64,000 bases of DNA from Arthrobacter jiangjiafuii. GTDB taxonomy: Bacteria > Actinomycetota > Actinomycetes > Actinomycetales > Micrococcaceae. The translations under genes were made by a program, and so were the position numbers. The stretch spans positions 1,736,001-1,800,000 of the forward strand of contig NZ_CP076022.1 in NCBI RefSeq assembly GCF_018622995.1, in the 5' to 3' direction. The notes beneath the pieces are model-generated. The model was not told the origin of the DNA and ran no database searches. It worked only from the letters and a program-made list of their open reading frames with translations. Positions 17,373 through 27,006 of this stretch are shown here, one piece after another. Numbering within the stretch: position 1 is the first letter of the stretch; every line of letters starts with the position of its first letter.

Positions 17373-18092
17373 GATTACCCCCGGTAGCTCGTGCTGAGAC
17401 TGACGCGTTGGCTGGTCAGGGGCGGCAGAAGTCGCATCCACGTTACGAAGGACCCGTCGTCGTGCCTCTATTAGCGATCCACCGGCCGCCATGTCGGTTC
17501 CGGTGGCAACAACCCCCGGATCATGGGTGACTGGGGGCAAAAACCATGCCGGAAGCGACCGGCCAACACACCCATATCCTGCATCAGGAACGGGCTATGA
17601 AAAAGGTAACGGGGACACATCAAGGGTCCACCAGTACACAATCGGGACCCCGCCCATGATGAACGCGTTTGGCCGTTCCTCTGATATCAGCGAAGCGTAT
17701 TGGTGTCTGCTCGTTGTAGTTGCATTTCGCTGGTGCGGCAAGCTTAGTGCTTTTACGACCGGGAACTACCCATCGTTACAACAGGTTTTTTTGAAAGACC
17801 GAATTCTGGCGGTAATGTATATCCAAGAATGACGGGGGAGAGCACCGCCCACAGAAGCCGAGGATCATTACATCTTTGGCCTCCACGCGGCATGCCGTTC
17901 ACTACCCAAGAAATCAGGCCTCCGTTAAGTAGCGGACGGAACGACTCATCCGCGAATTAGCGGGCAGGCTAGTGGCATACCCCGGCCGCAGGGCCAGGTC
18001 GGCGGCCCACCTCGTCGCCCTAACGCTCTAGAACGTAATGTGCTCTAAATCTGTAAGATGAATGACTCCTCGAGATCCGAAGGCAACAAGGC
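17373..18092. other. Intergenic region upstream of the IS110 remnant and DUF4062 gene
   Basis: About 720 bases without a supportable gene. The first 150-200 bases probably include the transposase promoter/bridge-RNA side of the element. The AT-rich part (17,690-17,850) shows no repeats I could recognise. At about 17,934-18,031 a short plus-strand frame reads like coding sequence (RTERLIRELAGRLVAYPG, then AAHLVALTL and a stop). It may be a C-terminal gene scrap. Confidence 0.4.
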
Positions 18093-19079
18093 ATGGCCGT
18101 ACCCACCGTTTTTATCAGTTCCACATTTTACGACCTAAAATATGCGCGAGAAGCGCTGAAAAGATTCGTCACCGACCTGGGATATTCACCCGTGCTCAGT
18201 GAGGAAGGGACGGTGTTTTATGACCCAAAGGTAAGCGCTGCGGAATCTTGCCTAAGGCAAGTAGTGAACGCAGACATACTTGTACTCCTGATCGGCGGAC
18301 GGTTCGGACATGAAGTCCCCAACACGGGTGAATCTGTGACAAATGGTGAGTTTCAAGCGGCTGTTGAAAAACAGATCCCGGTATTTGCGCTCGTGGAACA
18401 GGGGACATATAACGATTATCAGCTCTATAGAGTGAACGCCGACAAGCCGGCCGTTATTGAACAGATGCTATTCCCGAACGCAGACAGCCCCAAGATTTTT
18501 GAATTCATAGAATCCGTTCAGGGGCGAGCTGCCAACAACGCACTGGTTGCATTCAGCTCAGCAGCGGATATCGAAAGGTATTTGCGGAACCAGTGGGCTT
18601 CGATGATGCATGGATACCTGACAAAGGATGCTACGGAGGCGGAAGTCGTGGACACCTTGGAGGTCCTGAAGGAAGTCAATGAGCGGGTAGAGGTAATCGC
18701 AGAACAAATCCTTCGAACCGTTGGTACCTCCGAAGATCGGCTGTACGTAAAGTTGCTTCAGGACATGCTGCAATCTTCGGTCGTAGCCGACCTGCGGTTC
18801 ATGGGCGGCAAGCCAACCCCTGGCGTTATCCTTAAGACGTCAACTCTGGAAGAGTGTGCGCTGGGCTTAGGTATCAGTTTTGGCGTTAAGGACCAATGGG
18901 ACGAAGGTGAAGACGCAATATCAGCCAATGGTGAAGTATCGCCTACGCGCCTCGCTCGGCTGGAAAAACAATATGCCAATCTGACGAGAAGGCTCAGTGA
19001 CACGCTTTCCAGTTACGGAGTCGCAATAAAGGATCTCCTTGATTATGAGTCCAAAATCGCGGGAGACGTCACAGCGTGA
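18093..19079 (+). CDS. DUF4062 domain protein (TIR-like N-terminus)
   Basis: A 328-aa protein. Residues 4-100 match DUF4062: VFISSTFYDLKYAREALKRF, later VNADILVLLIGGRFG, and an EFQAAVEKQIPVFALVE helix-strand. This Rossmann/TIR-like module is common in bacterial conflict genes. The rest is helical, with a likely coiled coil at 290-320 (RLARLEKQYANLTRRLSDTL). It has a weak AAGG ribosome site and is convergent with the Thoeris-HIT operon. Its function is unproven, but context favours a defence or signalling role. Confidence 0.75.
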   Translation: MAVPTVFISSTFYDLKYAREALKRFVTDLGYSPVLSEEGTVFYDPKVSAAESCLRQVVNADILVLLIGGRFGHEVPNTGESVTNGEFQAAVEKQIPVFALVEQGTYNDYQLYRVNADKPAVIEQMLFPNADSPKIFEFIESVQGRAANNALVAFSSAADIERYLRNQWASMMHGYLTKDATEAEVVDTLEVLKEVNERVEVIAEQILRTVGTSEDRLYVKLLQDMLQSSVVADLRFMGGKPTPGVILKTSTLEECALGLGISFGVKDQWDEGEDAISANGEVSPTRLARLEKQYANLTRRLSDTLSSYGVAIKDLLDYESKIAGDVTA

Positions 19080-19166
19080 TCGGTTACTAGGATCGACAAG
19101 ACGCCGTCGCATCGTTTGCGCTGCTTGAATCGGTTGGTTGTCTGGCTTGACGCCGCCAGCAACGAG

Positions 19167-19625
19167 TCAGCGTTCGCAGATCGGTAATTTATGGGACTCT
19201 GAAAGTTCACGGGCGATCTGATCCGTTTGAGCGATGCTGAGCTCGGGCACTTCTCCGAAGTCCGTACCCCCGCCGGGCAAAGTGCCCGCAACGTGGAAGT
19301 GAAGATGTCCGATGGCTTGGTGCGCAGCGGTTCCATTATTCTGCCAAATGGCAATCCCTGGACGCTCGTACCTGTCGTCGATTGCGGCGGCAGCAGCAGC
19401 AAGAGTGTCTATGAGGGCATGTCGTTCCTCCGCGGTTGCTTCCAGTAGTGTTGGGTAGTGCCGAGTGGGAATGACGAGGAGATGGCCAATGCCCCTTTGG
19501 TCCCTAGTTACGAGGACCGCCACTAAGGTTGATCGACAAAGAATGGTGAAGGGTCTTCTGCCGCTGAGGTAATCACAGAAGGCGCAGGGGTTGTCCTCAG
19601 GGAGATCGAGGTTTGACTCAGTCAT
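19167..19625 (-). CDS. HIT family nucleotide hydrolase, last gene of the Thoeris operon
   Basis: A 152-aa HIT protein. The histidine triad is HLHFHVA with His107, His109 and His111. An N-terminal zinc-type CAFC (Cys14, Cys17) and GHLLVIP place it with HINT-like members, which hydrolyse nucleotide phosphoramidates or dinucleotides. Its ATG overlaps the TAA of the upstream thsA-like gene by one base (TAATG), so it is translationally coupled to it. That coupling suggests a role tied to the nucleotide signal of the TIR system. Confidence 0.9.
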   Translation of the reverse strand: MTESNLDLPEDNPCAFCDYLSGRRPFTILCRSTLVAVLVTRDQRGIGHLLVIPTRHYPTLLEATAEERHALIDTLAAAAAAIDDRYERPGIAIWQNNGTAAHQAIGHLHFHVAGTLPGGGTDFGEVPELSIAQTDQIARELSESHKLPICER

Positions 19626-20455
19626 TAGGCCACCAACGAGGATAAAAATGCTTGGAATTCCGGCATGTTTATTTTACTCTCCTCGTCCTCGTGAATAACG
19701 ATTCGGAGCTCACTTGAAAACCGAGCTCGCTTGGTGCACAGTAAGAACGAAAAGGCTATCAATCGAACAGCAATTTCCGGCGTCAGCTCCGAAATTCGCG
19801 ACTGTCCTTGCCCGATTAGGGGAACACAGATTGGGGCACCGTTACCATGGATGTCCGCCTGCTCCCAACATTCGTCCAGGCTATCGAGAATGCCTCGGAT
19901 TGTACCCGTGGCCTTGTTCTGCCCGTCCATGCTTGAATATGCCGCACAGTAGTAGCGAATTCCCCCCGGCGGGCTGAGGGTAGCAACTGTGCCAACGGGA
20001 TAGATGGTTTGCTTCCCTAGTTTGTTGATGCTCCCTATCGGTTCTACAGAGCGCAGTGCCTTTTCAAGGTCGTTGTCTAGCGTGTGCTGCGATCCGGCGT
20101 ATACATGGTGTAAGAAACTTCCTTGAACACTGCTCCTTGCGATAACGTCAGGCACGGCGGTGTCGAAAGTGGTGGTCATCCCGACTACAGCGCTGGCGTT
20201 TTGATCGAACAAGTCGCCTATAACTAGTCGGATAGTGACATTCTCTGGATAGATTTGCTGAATAGGTCGTGCCCGCAAACTCCAGCAGGCCCAAATTGCG
20301 GCCGCTCCAACTACTACAAGGATTAGCCACCAGGCTCCCTCCAACCACCTCGGGGCCAAGGGCGCTAGGATGCCGATCGGGATCGCACTAACGCCAAGTG
20401 CGGCTAAGAAGTTTTTGCCCCAAGTTTTAGCTCGCCTTGGTAAAGTTATGTTCAT
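19625..20455 (-). CDS. thsA: Type II Thoeris effector: two transmembrane helices plus Macro domain
   Basis: A 276-aa protein. There are two hydrophobic helices near residues 17-35 and 41-59, then a Macro-like domain (about 72-275; VTIRLVIGDLFDQNASAVVG, FDTAVPDVIARSSVQGSF, PLIGQGQSRISELTPE). This is the TM-Macro architecture (DUF6430/ThsA Macro) of type II Thoeris effectors, in which the Macro domain binds the TIR-made signal and the membrane part kills the cell. It starts 9 nt after the TIR gene ends. The family call comes from domain layout and operon context. Confidence 0.8.
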   Translation of the reverse strand: MNITLPRRAKTWGKNFLAALGVSAIPIGILAPLAPRWLEGAWWLILVVVGAAAIWACWSLRARPIQQIYPENVTIRLVIGDLFDQNASAVVGMTTTFDTAVPDVIARSSVQGSFLHHVYAGSQHTLDNDLEKALRSVEPIGSINKLGKQTIYPVGTVATLSPPGGIRYYCAAYSSMDGQNKATGTIRGILDSLDECWEQADIHGNGAPICVPLIGQGQSRISELTPEIAVRLIAFSFLLCTKRARFSSELRIVIHEDEESKINMPEFQAFLSSLVA

Positions 20456-20464
20456 AAGTGTATT

Positions 20465-20974
20465 TTACAATCCCAAGGATGAGTAGACGTCTGCGTTGTA
20501 GATTCTTTCACCTTTAGTGGCGCTGCTGGCGTACGTGGCGGCATAGTTGTCGAGCGCGTATTTGATGATCTTCGGTTGGAAGGAGACTGAGATCGTGTGG
20601 TAGTTTGCGGCGGACAGAGGCCTTGGGTAATTGGCGCTGTTGCCTTTGCGCGAGCCATCAAGGTGGGAGACGACGATGGGGAGGTTGAACTCCAGGGCCA
20701 CCTGAAGCTCATAGGCCAGAAAAGAGATCCCGTTTCCACCTTTGGTTTTGGCTGCCGTGCTCCCCAGGAGAACCAGCTGTTTTGCATTCTTCATTCGTTC
20801 CCGGAGGTTCCTCTTGATGGTTTCTGGACGGCTGGTGTCACGCGAAACATAAAGATCATGAGCATCGTAGAAGTTGAAATCAATGTTTTTGTTTTCCCGC
20901 CAAGCTTCCATAAGCCTGTATGACGAGATATCTTCGCTGGCGAACGCTACGTAGGTCTTGTTTCGGTAACTCAT
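20465..20974 (-). CDS. thsB: Thoeris TIR-domain protein
   Basis: A 169-aa single TIR-like domain: KTYVAFASEDISSYRLMEAW at the start, DAHD, RNLRERMKNAKQLVLLGSTA, then SFLAYELQVALEFNLPIVVS. Glu89 in that last segment occupies the place of the TIR catalytic glutamate. ThsB proteins sense infection and convert NAD+ into an ADP-ribose-type signal; published type II systems make histidine-ADPR. I chose ATG 20974 for the GGGGGAGA site upstream and because the fold begins at once. It is the first gene of the operon. Confidence 0.85.
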   Translation of the reverse strand: MSYRNKTYVAFASEDISSYRLMEAWRENKNIDFNFYDAHDLYVSRDTSRPETIKRNLRERMKNAKQLVLLGSTAAKTKGGNGISFLAYELQVALEFNLPIVVSHLDGSRKGNSANYPRPLSAANYHTISVSFQPKIIKYALDNYAATYASSATKGERIYNADVYSSLGL

Positions 20975-21156
20975 TGCAATCTCCCCCAGAAGGTCGGTGC
21001 CGCAGTTCCGCGGCGCACTCGGCAGGAGAAGCATAGCTCCGCCCTCCGCTTGCCACTAATTTCGCGATGTGCGGGTTAGTACTACCGTGACTGCCCGAAG
21101 AGCAGGGGCAGCGCGAACCTAGCTCCTTGACGTGACCCGGACCACATGGCACTCTA

Positions 21157-21175
21157 GATAATATACGATTTCGTA
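21157..21175 (+). promoter_or_regulatory. Promoter/operator candidate of the homoprotocatechuate operon
   Basis: An AT-rich -10-like stretch (TAGATAATATA, 21155-21165) overlaps the palindrome TACGA-TT-TCGTA (21164-21175), 18 nt before the first ATG of the operon. A short palindrome at the expected transcription start fits binding by the GntR protein encoded second in the operon. Confidence 0.45.
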
Positions 21176-21192
21176 CTTCATTCAGGAGAGAC

Positions 21193-22677
21193 ATGTCCCC
21201 GAGCAACGTAGCCACCACGGACACGCTGAAGCAGGCCGGCAAGGTCATTGCCGTCCACATCAACTACCCCTCGCGGGCAGCAGAACGCGGACGCACCCCG
21301 GAACAGCCCTCCTACTTCCTGAAGCCCGGCTCCTCGCTGGCCCTGACCGGCGGCAGCGTGGAACGCCCCGCCGGCTGTGAACTGCTCGGCTTCGAAGGCG
21401 AGATTGCCCTGATCATCGGCAAGACCGCCCGCCGCGTGAGCATCGAGGACGCCTGGAGCTACGTCGGGGGAGTGACCGCCAGCAATGACCTCGGCGTGTA
21501 CGACCTGCGCTGGGCCGACAAGGGCTCCAACCTCCGTTCCAAGGGCGGCGACGGCTTCACTCCGGTCGGCCCGGCCATCCTGAACGCCGCAGACGTCGAT
21601 CCCGCAGCACTGCGCGTCCGCACCTGGATCAACGGCGCCCTCGCCCAGGATGACACCACCGCCGACCTGCTCTTCCCCTTCGCGCAGCTGGTCGCCGACC
21701 TCTCCCAGCTGCTCACCCTGGAGCCGGGCGACATGATCCTCACCGGCACGCCCGCCGGCGCCTCAGTGGCCGTCCCCGGCGACGTCCTGGAAATCGAAGT
21801 GGACGTCCCCGCCACCGGAGCAACTACAGGCCGTCTCACCACCACCGTCACCGAGGGCACGACGGCGCTGGCCACCTTCGGCGCGCAGCCCAAGATTGAC
21901 GACAAGCAGCGCGAAGAAGCCTGGGGCTCCGCCGAAAAGGCCGGCCTCGCCCCGCAGGACAGCCAGGAACCGGCGTCGGCCCTCACCCCCGAGCTGAAGG
22001 CCAAGCTGGAATCGGTGGCCACGGCAACCCTGTCCTCGCAGATGCGCGCCCGCGGGCTGAACAACGTCTCCATCGATGGCCTCAGCGGCACCAAGGCCGG
22101 CCGCAAGGTGGTGGGCACCGCCCGCACCCTGCGTTTCGTGCCCAACCGCGAGGACCTCTTCAAGTCCCACGGCGGCGGCTACAACGCCCAGAAGCGCGCC
22201 ATCGACTCCGTCCGCGATGGCGAGATTCTGGTCATGGAAGCCCGCGGCGAAAAGGGCACCGGCACCCTGGGCGACATCCTTGCCCTGCGCGCCCTGCACA
22301 ACGGCGCCGCCGGCATCATCACCGACGGCGGCGTCCGCGACTACTCCACCGTCGCCAGCTTTGACCTGCCCGTCTACTGCGCCAACCCGCACCCCGCCGT
22401 GCTCGGCCGCAAGCACATCCCCTGGGACACCGACATCACCATTGCCTGCGGCGGCGCCACCATCCAGCCCGGGGACATTATTGTGGCCGACGACGACGGC
22501 ATTGTGGTCATCCCGCCGGCCATCGCCGAGGAACTGGTCCAGGCCTGCATCGTCCAGGAACACCAGGAGGAGTTCATCGCCGAAATGGTCAAGGCCGGCC
22601 ACAGCGTCGACGGCCTGTACCCGATGAACGCAGCCTGGAAGGAAAAGTACGAGGCCTGGGCGGCGGAACAGGCATGA
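21193..22677 (+). CDS. FAH-family isomerase/decarboxylase fused to an RraA-like domain (HpaG role)
   Basis: A 494-aa fusion. Residues 15-235 are a fumarylacetoacetate-hydrolase fold with FEGEIALIIG metal-ligand glutamates, ASNDLGVYDLRW and ILTGTPAGAS. Residues 260-490 are RraA-like, with GTLGDILALRA and GIITDGGVRD as the usual divalent-metal site. In HPA catabolism the HpaG/HpcE protein has two FAH halves that isomerise and decarboxylate the OPET intermediates. Here the second half appears to be replaced by RraA, a family that includes 2-oxo acid decarboxylase/aldolases. AGGAGAG precedes the ATG. It heads the operon. Confidence 0.75.
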   Translation: MSPSNVATTDTLKQAGKVIAVHINYPSRAAERGRTPEQPSYFLKPGSSLALTGGSVERPAGCELLGFEGEIALIIGKTARRVSIEDAWSYVGGVTASNDLGVYDLRWADKGSNLRSKGGDGFTPVGPAILNAADVDPAALRVRTWINGALAQDDTTADLLFPFAQLVADLSQLLTLEPGDMILTGTPAGASVAVPGDVLEIEVDVPATGATTGRLTTTVTEGTTALATFGAQPKIDDKQREEAWGSAEKAGLAPQDSQEPASALTPELKAKLESVATATLSSQMRARGLNNVSIDGLSGTKAGRKVVGTARTLRFVPNREDLFKSHGGGYNAQKRAIDSVRDGEILVMEARGEKGTGTLGDILALRALHNGAAGIITDGGVRDYSTVASFDLPVYCANPHPAVLGRKHIPWDTDITIACGGATIQPGDIIVADDDGIVVIPPAIAEELVQACIVQEHQEEFIAEMVKAGHSVDGLYPMNAAWKEKYEAWAAEQA

Positions 22678-23384
22678 GCGCCGCCGAAGCCGGCTCCGGC
22701 AGCACTGGCTCCATGAGCGGGGCCGAAGCCGGCTCTAAATCGGAGCAGGCCTACGTCCGGCTCAAGCGGCAGATCCTTGGCGGCGACATGGGTTCGGGCT
22801 ACCGCCTGGTCCTGAGCAGCATCGCCAACGACATGGGGTTCAGCGTGGTTCCGGTCCGGGAAGCCATCCGCCGGCTCGAAGCCGAGGGACTGGTGCACTT
22901 CGAACGCAACGTCGGCGCCACCGTGGCCGGCATCGATCCGGACCTGTACCTGCACACTATGCAGACGCTGAGCATCATCGAAGGCGCAGCCACCGCCCTG
23001 GCGGCGCCCGGGATCAGCAGCGGGGAACTGGCGAAAGCCCGGGAGCTGAATGAGCAGATGCGCGGGGTCCTGGCGGACTTCGACCCGGTCCGCTTCACCG
23101 CCCTGAACACCGAGTTCCACGCCCTGCTCTACGCCCGGTGCCCCAATCCGCACATCTTGGACCTGGTGCACCGCGGCTGGTTCCGCCTCAGCAGCATGCG
23201 CACGTCCACCTTCCGGTACGTACCCGGCCGGGCGCACGCTTCGGTGGCCGAACACGACGCGCTGCTGGAGCTGATCGAAGCAGGTGCCCCGGCGCCCGAC
23301 GTCGAGCACGCTGCCCGCGCGCACCGCACCAACACCCTGAATGCGTTCCTGGCCCAGAGCAACCAGCCCCCGTCACCGATCTAA
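22674..23384 (+). CDS. GntR family (FCD-type) regulator of the HPA operon
   Basis: A 236-aa protein overlapping the previous gene by 4 nt (ATGA). The winged HTH reads VRLKRQILGGDMGSGYRLVL, then VPVREAIRRLEAEGLV. The C-terminal FCD helical domain has the metal-binding FNTEFHALLY-like and EHDALLELIEAG segments. A Gly/Ser-rich 20-residue N-terminal extension may be dispensable. It probably regulates the operon through the palindrome at 21164-21175 in response to a pathway metabolite. Confidence 0.85.
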   Translation: MSAAEAGSGSTGSMSGAEAGSKSEQAYVRLKRQILGGDMGSGYRLVLSSIANDMGFSVVPVREAIRRLEAEGLVHFERNVGATVAGIDPDLYLHTMQTLSIIEGAATALAAPGISSGELAKARELNEQMRGVLADFDPVRFTALNTEFHALLYARCPNPHILDLVHRGWFRLSSMRTSTFRYVPGRAHASVAEHDALLELIEAGAPAPDVEHAARAHRTNTLNAFLAQSNQPPSPI

Positions 23385-23443
23385 GACCCCGGAACCGCAA
23401 AACCTCCCACGCACCAAGAAGTCACCAAGAAAGAGGAAATCCC

Positions 23444-24961
<1,518 letters not shown>

Positions 24962-25015
24962 CCCGGCTTTCCCCAACCCGCAGTTCTTTCCCGCAGTTTG
25001 CAAAGGAGCAACCCC

Positions 25016-26116
25016 ATGAGCGTTTCAGCCATCAATCCCAACCCGGCCCCCACTCCGTCCATCGCGCCGCCGGACATTGTCCGCTGCGCCTACATGGAAC
25101 TGATCGTCACCGACCTGGCCAAGTCCCGCGCGTTCTACGTGGATGTCCTGGGCCTGCACATCACCGAAGAGGACGACGACGCCATCTACCTGCGCTCCTT
25201 CGAGGAGTTCATCCACCACAACCTGGTGCTGCGCAAGGGCCCCATCGCCGCCGTCGCCTCCTTCGCCTACCGCGTGCGCACCCCCGAGGATGTGGACGTG
25301 GCCGAGGCCTACTACAAGGAAATGGGCTGCCGCACCGAACGCCGCTCCGGCGGCTTCACCAAGGGCGTGGGCGACTCGGTCCGGGTCGAGGATCCGCTGG
25401 GCTTCCCGTACGAGTTCTTCTACCACGTGGACCATGTGGAGCGACTGACCCAGCGCTACGACCTCTACTCCGCCGGCGAGCTGGTGCGCCTGGACCACTT
25501 CAACCAGGTCACCCCCGATGTTCCCCGCGGCCGCGCCTACCTGGAGGACCTGGGCTTCCGCGTTTCCGAGGACATCAAGGATTCCGACGGCGTGACCTAC
25601 GCGGCCTGGATGCACCGCAAGCAGACCGTGCATGACACCGCCCTCACCGGCGGCGACGGCCCGCGGATGCACCACGTGGCCTTCGCTACCCACGAAAAGC
25701 ACAACATCATCCAGATCTGCGACAAGATGGGCGCCCTGCGCATCTCGGACCGGATCGAGCGCGGCCCCGGCCGGCACGGCGTTTCCAACGCGTTCTACCT
25801 CTACATCCTGGATCCGGATGACCACCGCATCGAGATCTACACCCAGGACTACTACACCGGCGATCCGGACAACCCCACCGTCACCTGGGACGTGCACGAC
25901 AACCAGCGCCGCGACTGGTGGGGCAACGCCGTTGTTCCCTCCTGGTACACCGAGGCCTCGCTGGTCCTGGACCTGGACGGCAACCCGCAGCCGCTGACCA
26001 AGCGGACGGACAGCTCCGAAATGGAGGTCACCATCGGCGCCGACGGCTTCTCCTACACCCGCGAGCCCGGCGAAAAGGGTGGGGAAAAGGGGTTCAAGGT
26101 CGGTTCGCAGCTCTAA
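25016..26116 (+). CDS. hpaD: 3,4-dihydroxyphenylacetate (homoprotocatechuate) 2,3-dioxygenase
   Basis: A 366-aa extradiol dioxygenase of two VOC modules, very close to the Brevibacterium/Arthrobacter enzymes. Metal ligands align as His161 (LDHFNQV), His220 (MHHVAF) and Glu273 (HRIEIYTQD). The acid-base His206 (VHDTALTG) is also present. These equal H155/H214/E267/H200 of the B. fuscum enzyme with an offset of 6. Whether Fe or Mn is used cannot be told: the Arthrobacter homologue MndD is Mn-dependent. ATG 25016 has AAAGGAG 7 nt upstream. Confidence 0.95.
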   Translation: MSVSAINPNPAPTPSIAPPDIVRCAYMELIVTDLAKSRAFYVDVLGLHITEEDDDAIYLRSFEEFIHHNLVLRKGPIAAVASFAYRVRTPEDVDVAEAYYKEMGCRTERRSGGFTKGVGDSVRVEDPLGFPYEFFYHVDHVERLTQRYDLYSAGELVRLDHFNQVTPDVPRGRAYLEDLGFRVSEDIKDSDGVTYAAWMHRKQTVHDTALTGGDGPRMHHVAFATHEKHNIIQICDKMGALRISDRIERGPGRHGVSNAFYLYILDPDDHRIEIYTQDYYTGDPDNPTVTWDVHDNQRRDWWGNAVVPSWYTEASLVLDLDGNPQPLTKRTDSSEMEVTIGADGFSYTREPGEKGGEKGFKVGSQL

Positions 26117-26117
26117 A

Positions 26118-26162
26118 ACCGGTACGACGACGGCGCCGGGGGAGCGCCGTCGTCGCACCGGT
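26118..26162 (+). other. Long intra-operon hairpin between hpaD and hpaH
   Basis: ACCGGT (26118-26123), one A, then CGACGACGGCGC (26125-26136) pair with GCGCCGTCGTCG (26144-26155), one C, and ACCGGT (26157-26162). The loop is 7 nt. The stem is 12 + 6 bp with a single A/C mismatch. No U-run follows, so it is not a classic terminator. It may stabilise the upstream mRNA or set the ratio of upstream to downstream genes. Confidence 0.75.
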
Positions 26163-26220
26163 TCCACCAGGACACCTTCCAACAGGACGAGTTCCACACG
26201 GACAGCAAGGAAGCAGAACC

Positions 26221-27006
26221 ATGCTTGATACCCAGACCATCGAAGCGGTGGCCGATGAACTGCTCGAAGCCAGGCGGACCCGGACACCGGTGCCGCTGCT
26301 CACCGCCCGCTATCCGGAGATGACCATCGAGGACTCCTACGCGGTGCAGAACGTGTGGCGGGACCGGATGCTCGGCTCCGGCCGCCGGCTGGCCGGCCAC
26401 AAGATCGGCCTGACCTCCAAGGCGATGCAGGCAGCCACCGGCATCTCCGAGCCCGACTACGGCGTCATCCTCGATGACATGGTGCTGGAAAACGGCGCCA
26501 CCCTGGAATGGGATGCCTACACCCACCCGCGGGTGGAGGTGGAACTGGCCTTTGTGCTGGGCAAGCCGCTCTCCGGGCCGGGCTGCACCATCTTCGACGT
26601 CCTGGACGCCACCGACTACGTGGTGCCGGCGCTGGAGATCCTGGATTCGCGGATCCAGATGGAGGGGCGCACCATCGTGGACACCATCTCCGACAACGCC
26701 GCAATGGGCGCCATGGTGGTGGGCGGAAACCCGGTGCGGCCCGCCGATGTGGACCTGCGCTGGGTCTCGGCCCTGCTCTACCGCAACCAGGGCATCGAGG
26801 AGACCGGTGTCGCCGCCGGCGTCCTCAACCACCCGGCCGCCGGCGTCTACTGGCTCGCAAACAAACTCTCCGCCCACGGCACCTCGCTGGAAGCCGGAGA
26901 AATCATCCTGGCCGGATCCTTCACCCGCCCCATGTGGGTCTACAAGGGGGATACCGTGCACGCAGACTACGGACCGTTGGGGAGCATCACATGCCGATTC
27001 GAGTAG
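26221..27006 (+). CDS. hpaH: 2-oxo-hept-4-ene-1,7-dioate hydratase
   Basis: A 261-aa member of the MhpD/HpaH hydratase family: HKIGLTSKAMQAATGISEPDYG, EVELAFVLGKPL with metal-ligand glutamates, and EILDSRIQ. It adds water to the 2-oxo-enoate before aldol cleavage. ATG 26221 has AAGGAAG upstream. It overlaps hpaI by 16 nt, so translation of the two is coupled. Confidence 0.9.
   Translation: MLDTQTIEAVADELLEARRTRTPVPLLTARYPEMTIEDSYAVQNVWRDRMLGSGRRLAGHKIGLTSKAMQAATGISEPDYGVILDDMVLENGATLEWDAYTHPRVEVELAFVLGKPLSGPGCTIFDVLDATDYVVPALEILDSRIQMEGRTIVDTISDNAAMGAMVVGGNPVRPADVDLRWVSALLYRNQGIEETGVAAGVLNHPAAGVYWLANKLSAHGTSLEAGEIILAGSFTRPMWVYKGDTVHADYGPLGSITCRFE

Noticed and set aside
17491-17832. A 113-codon plus-strand frame upstream of the DUF4062 gene
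   Set aside because: Atypical codon use for the region, no ribosome site, no recognisable domain.
25025-26287. A 420-codon minus-strand open frame
   Set aside because: Antisense of hpaD, which has complete catalytic residues; the frame is Val/Gly/His-rich and matches no family.
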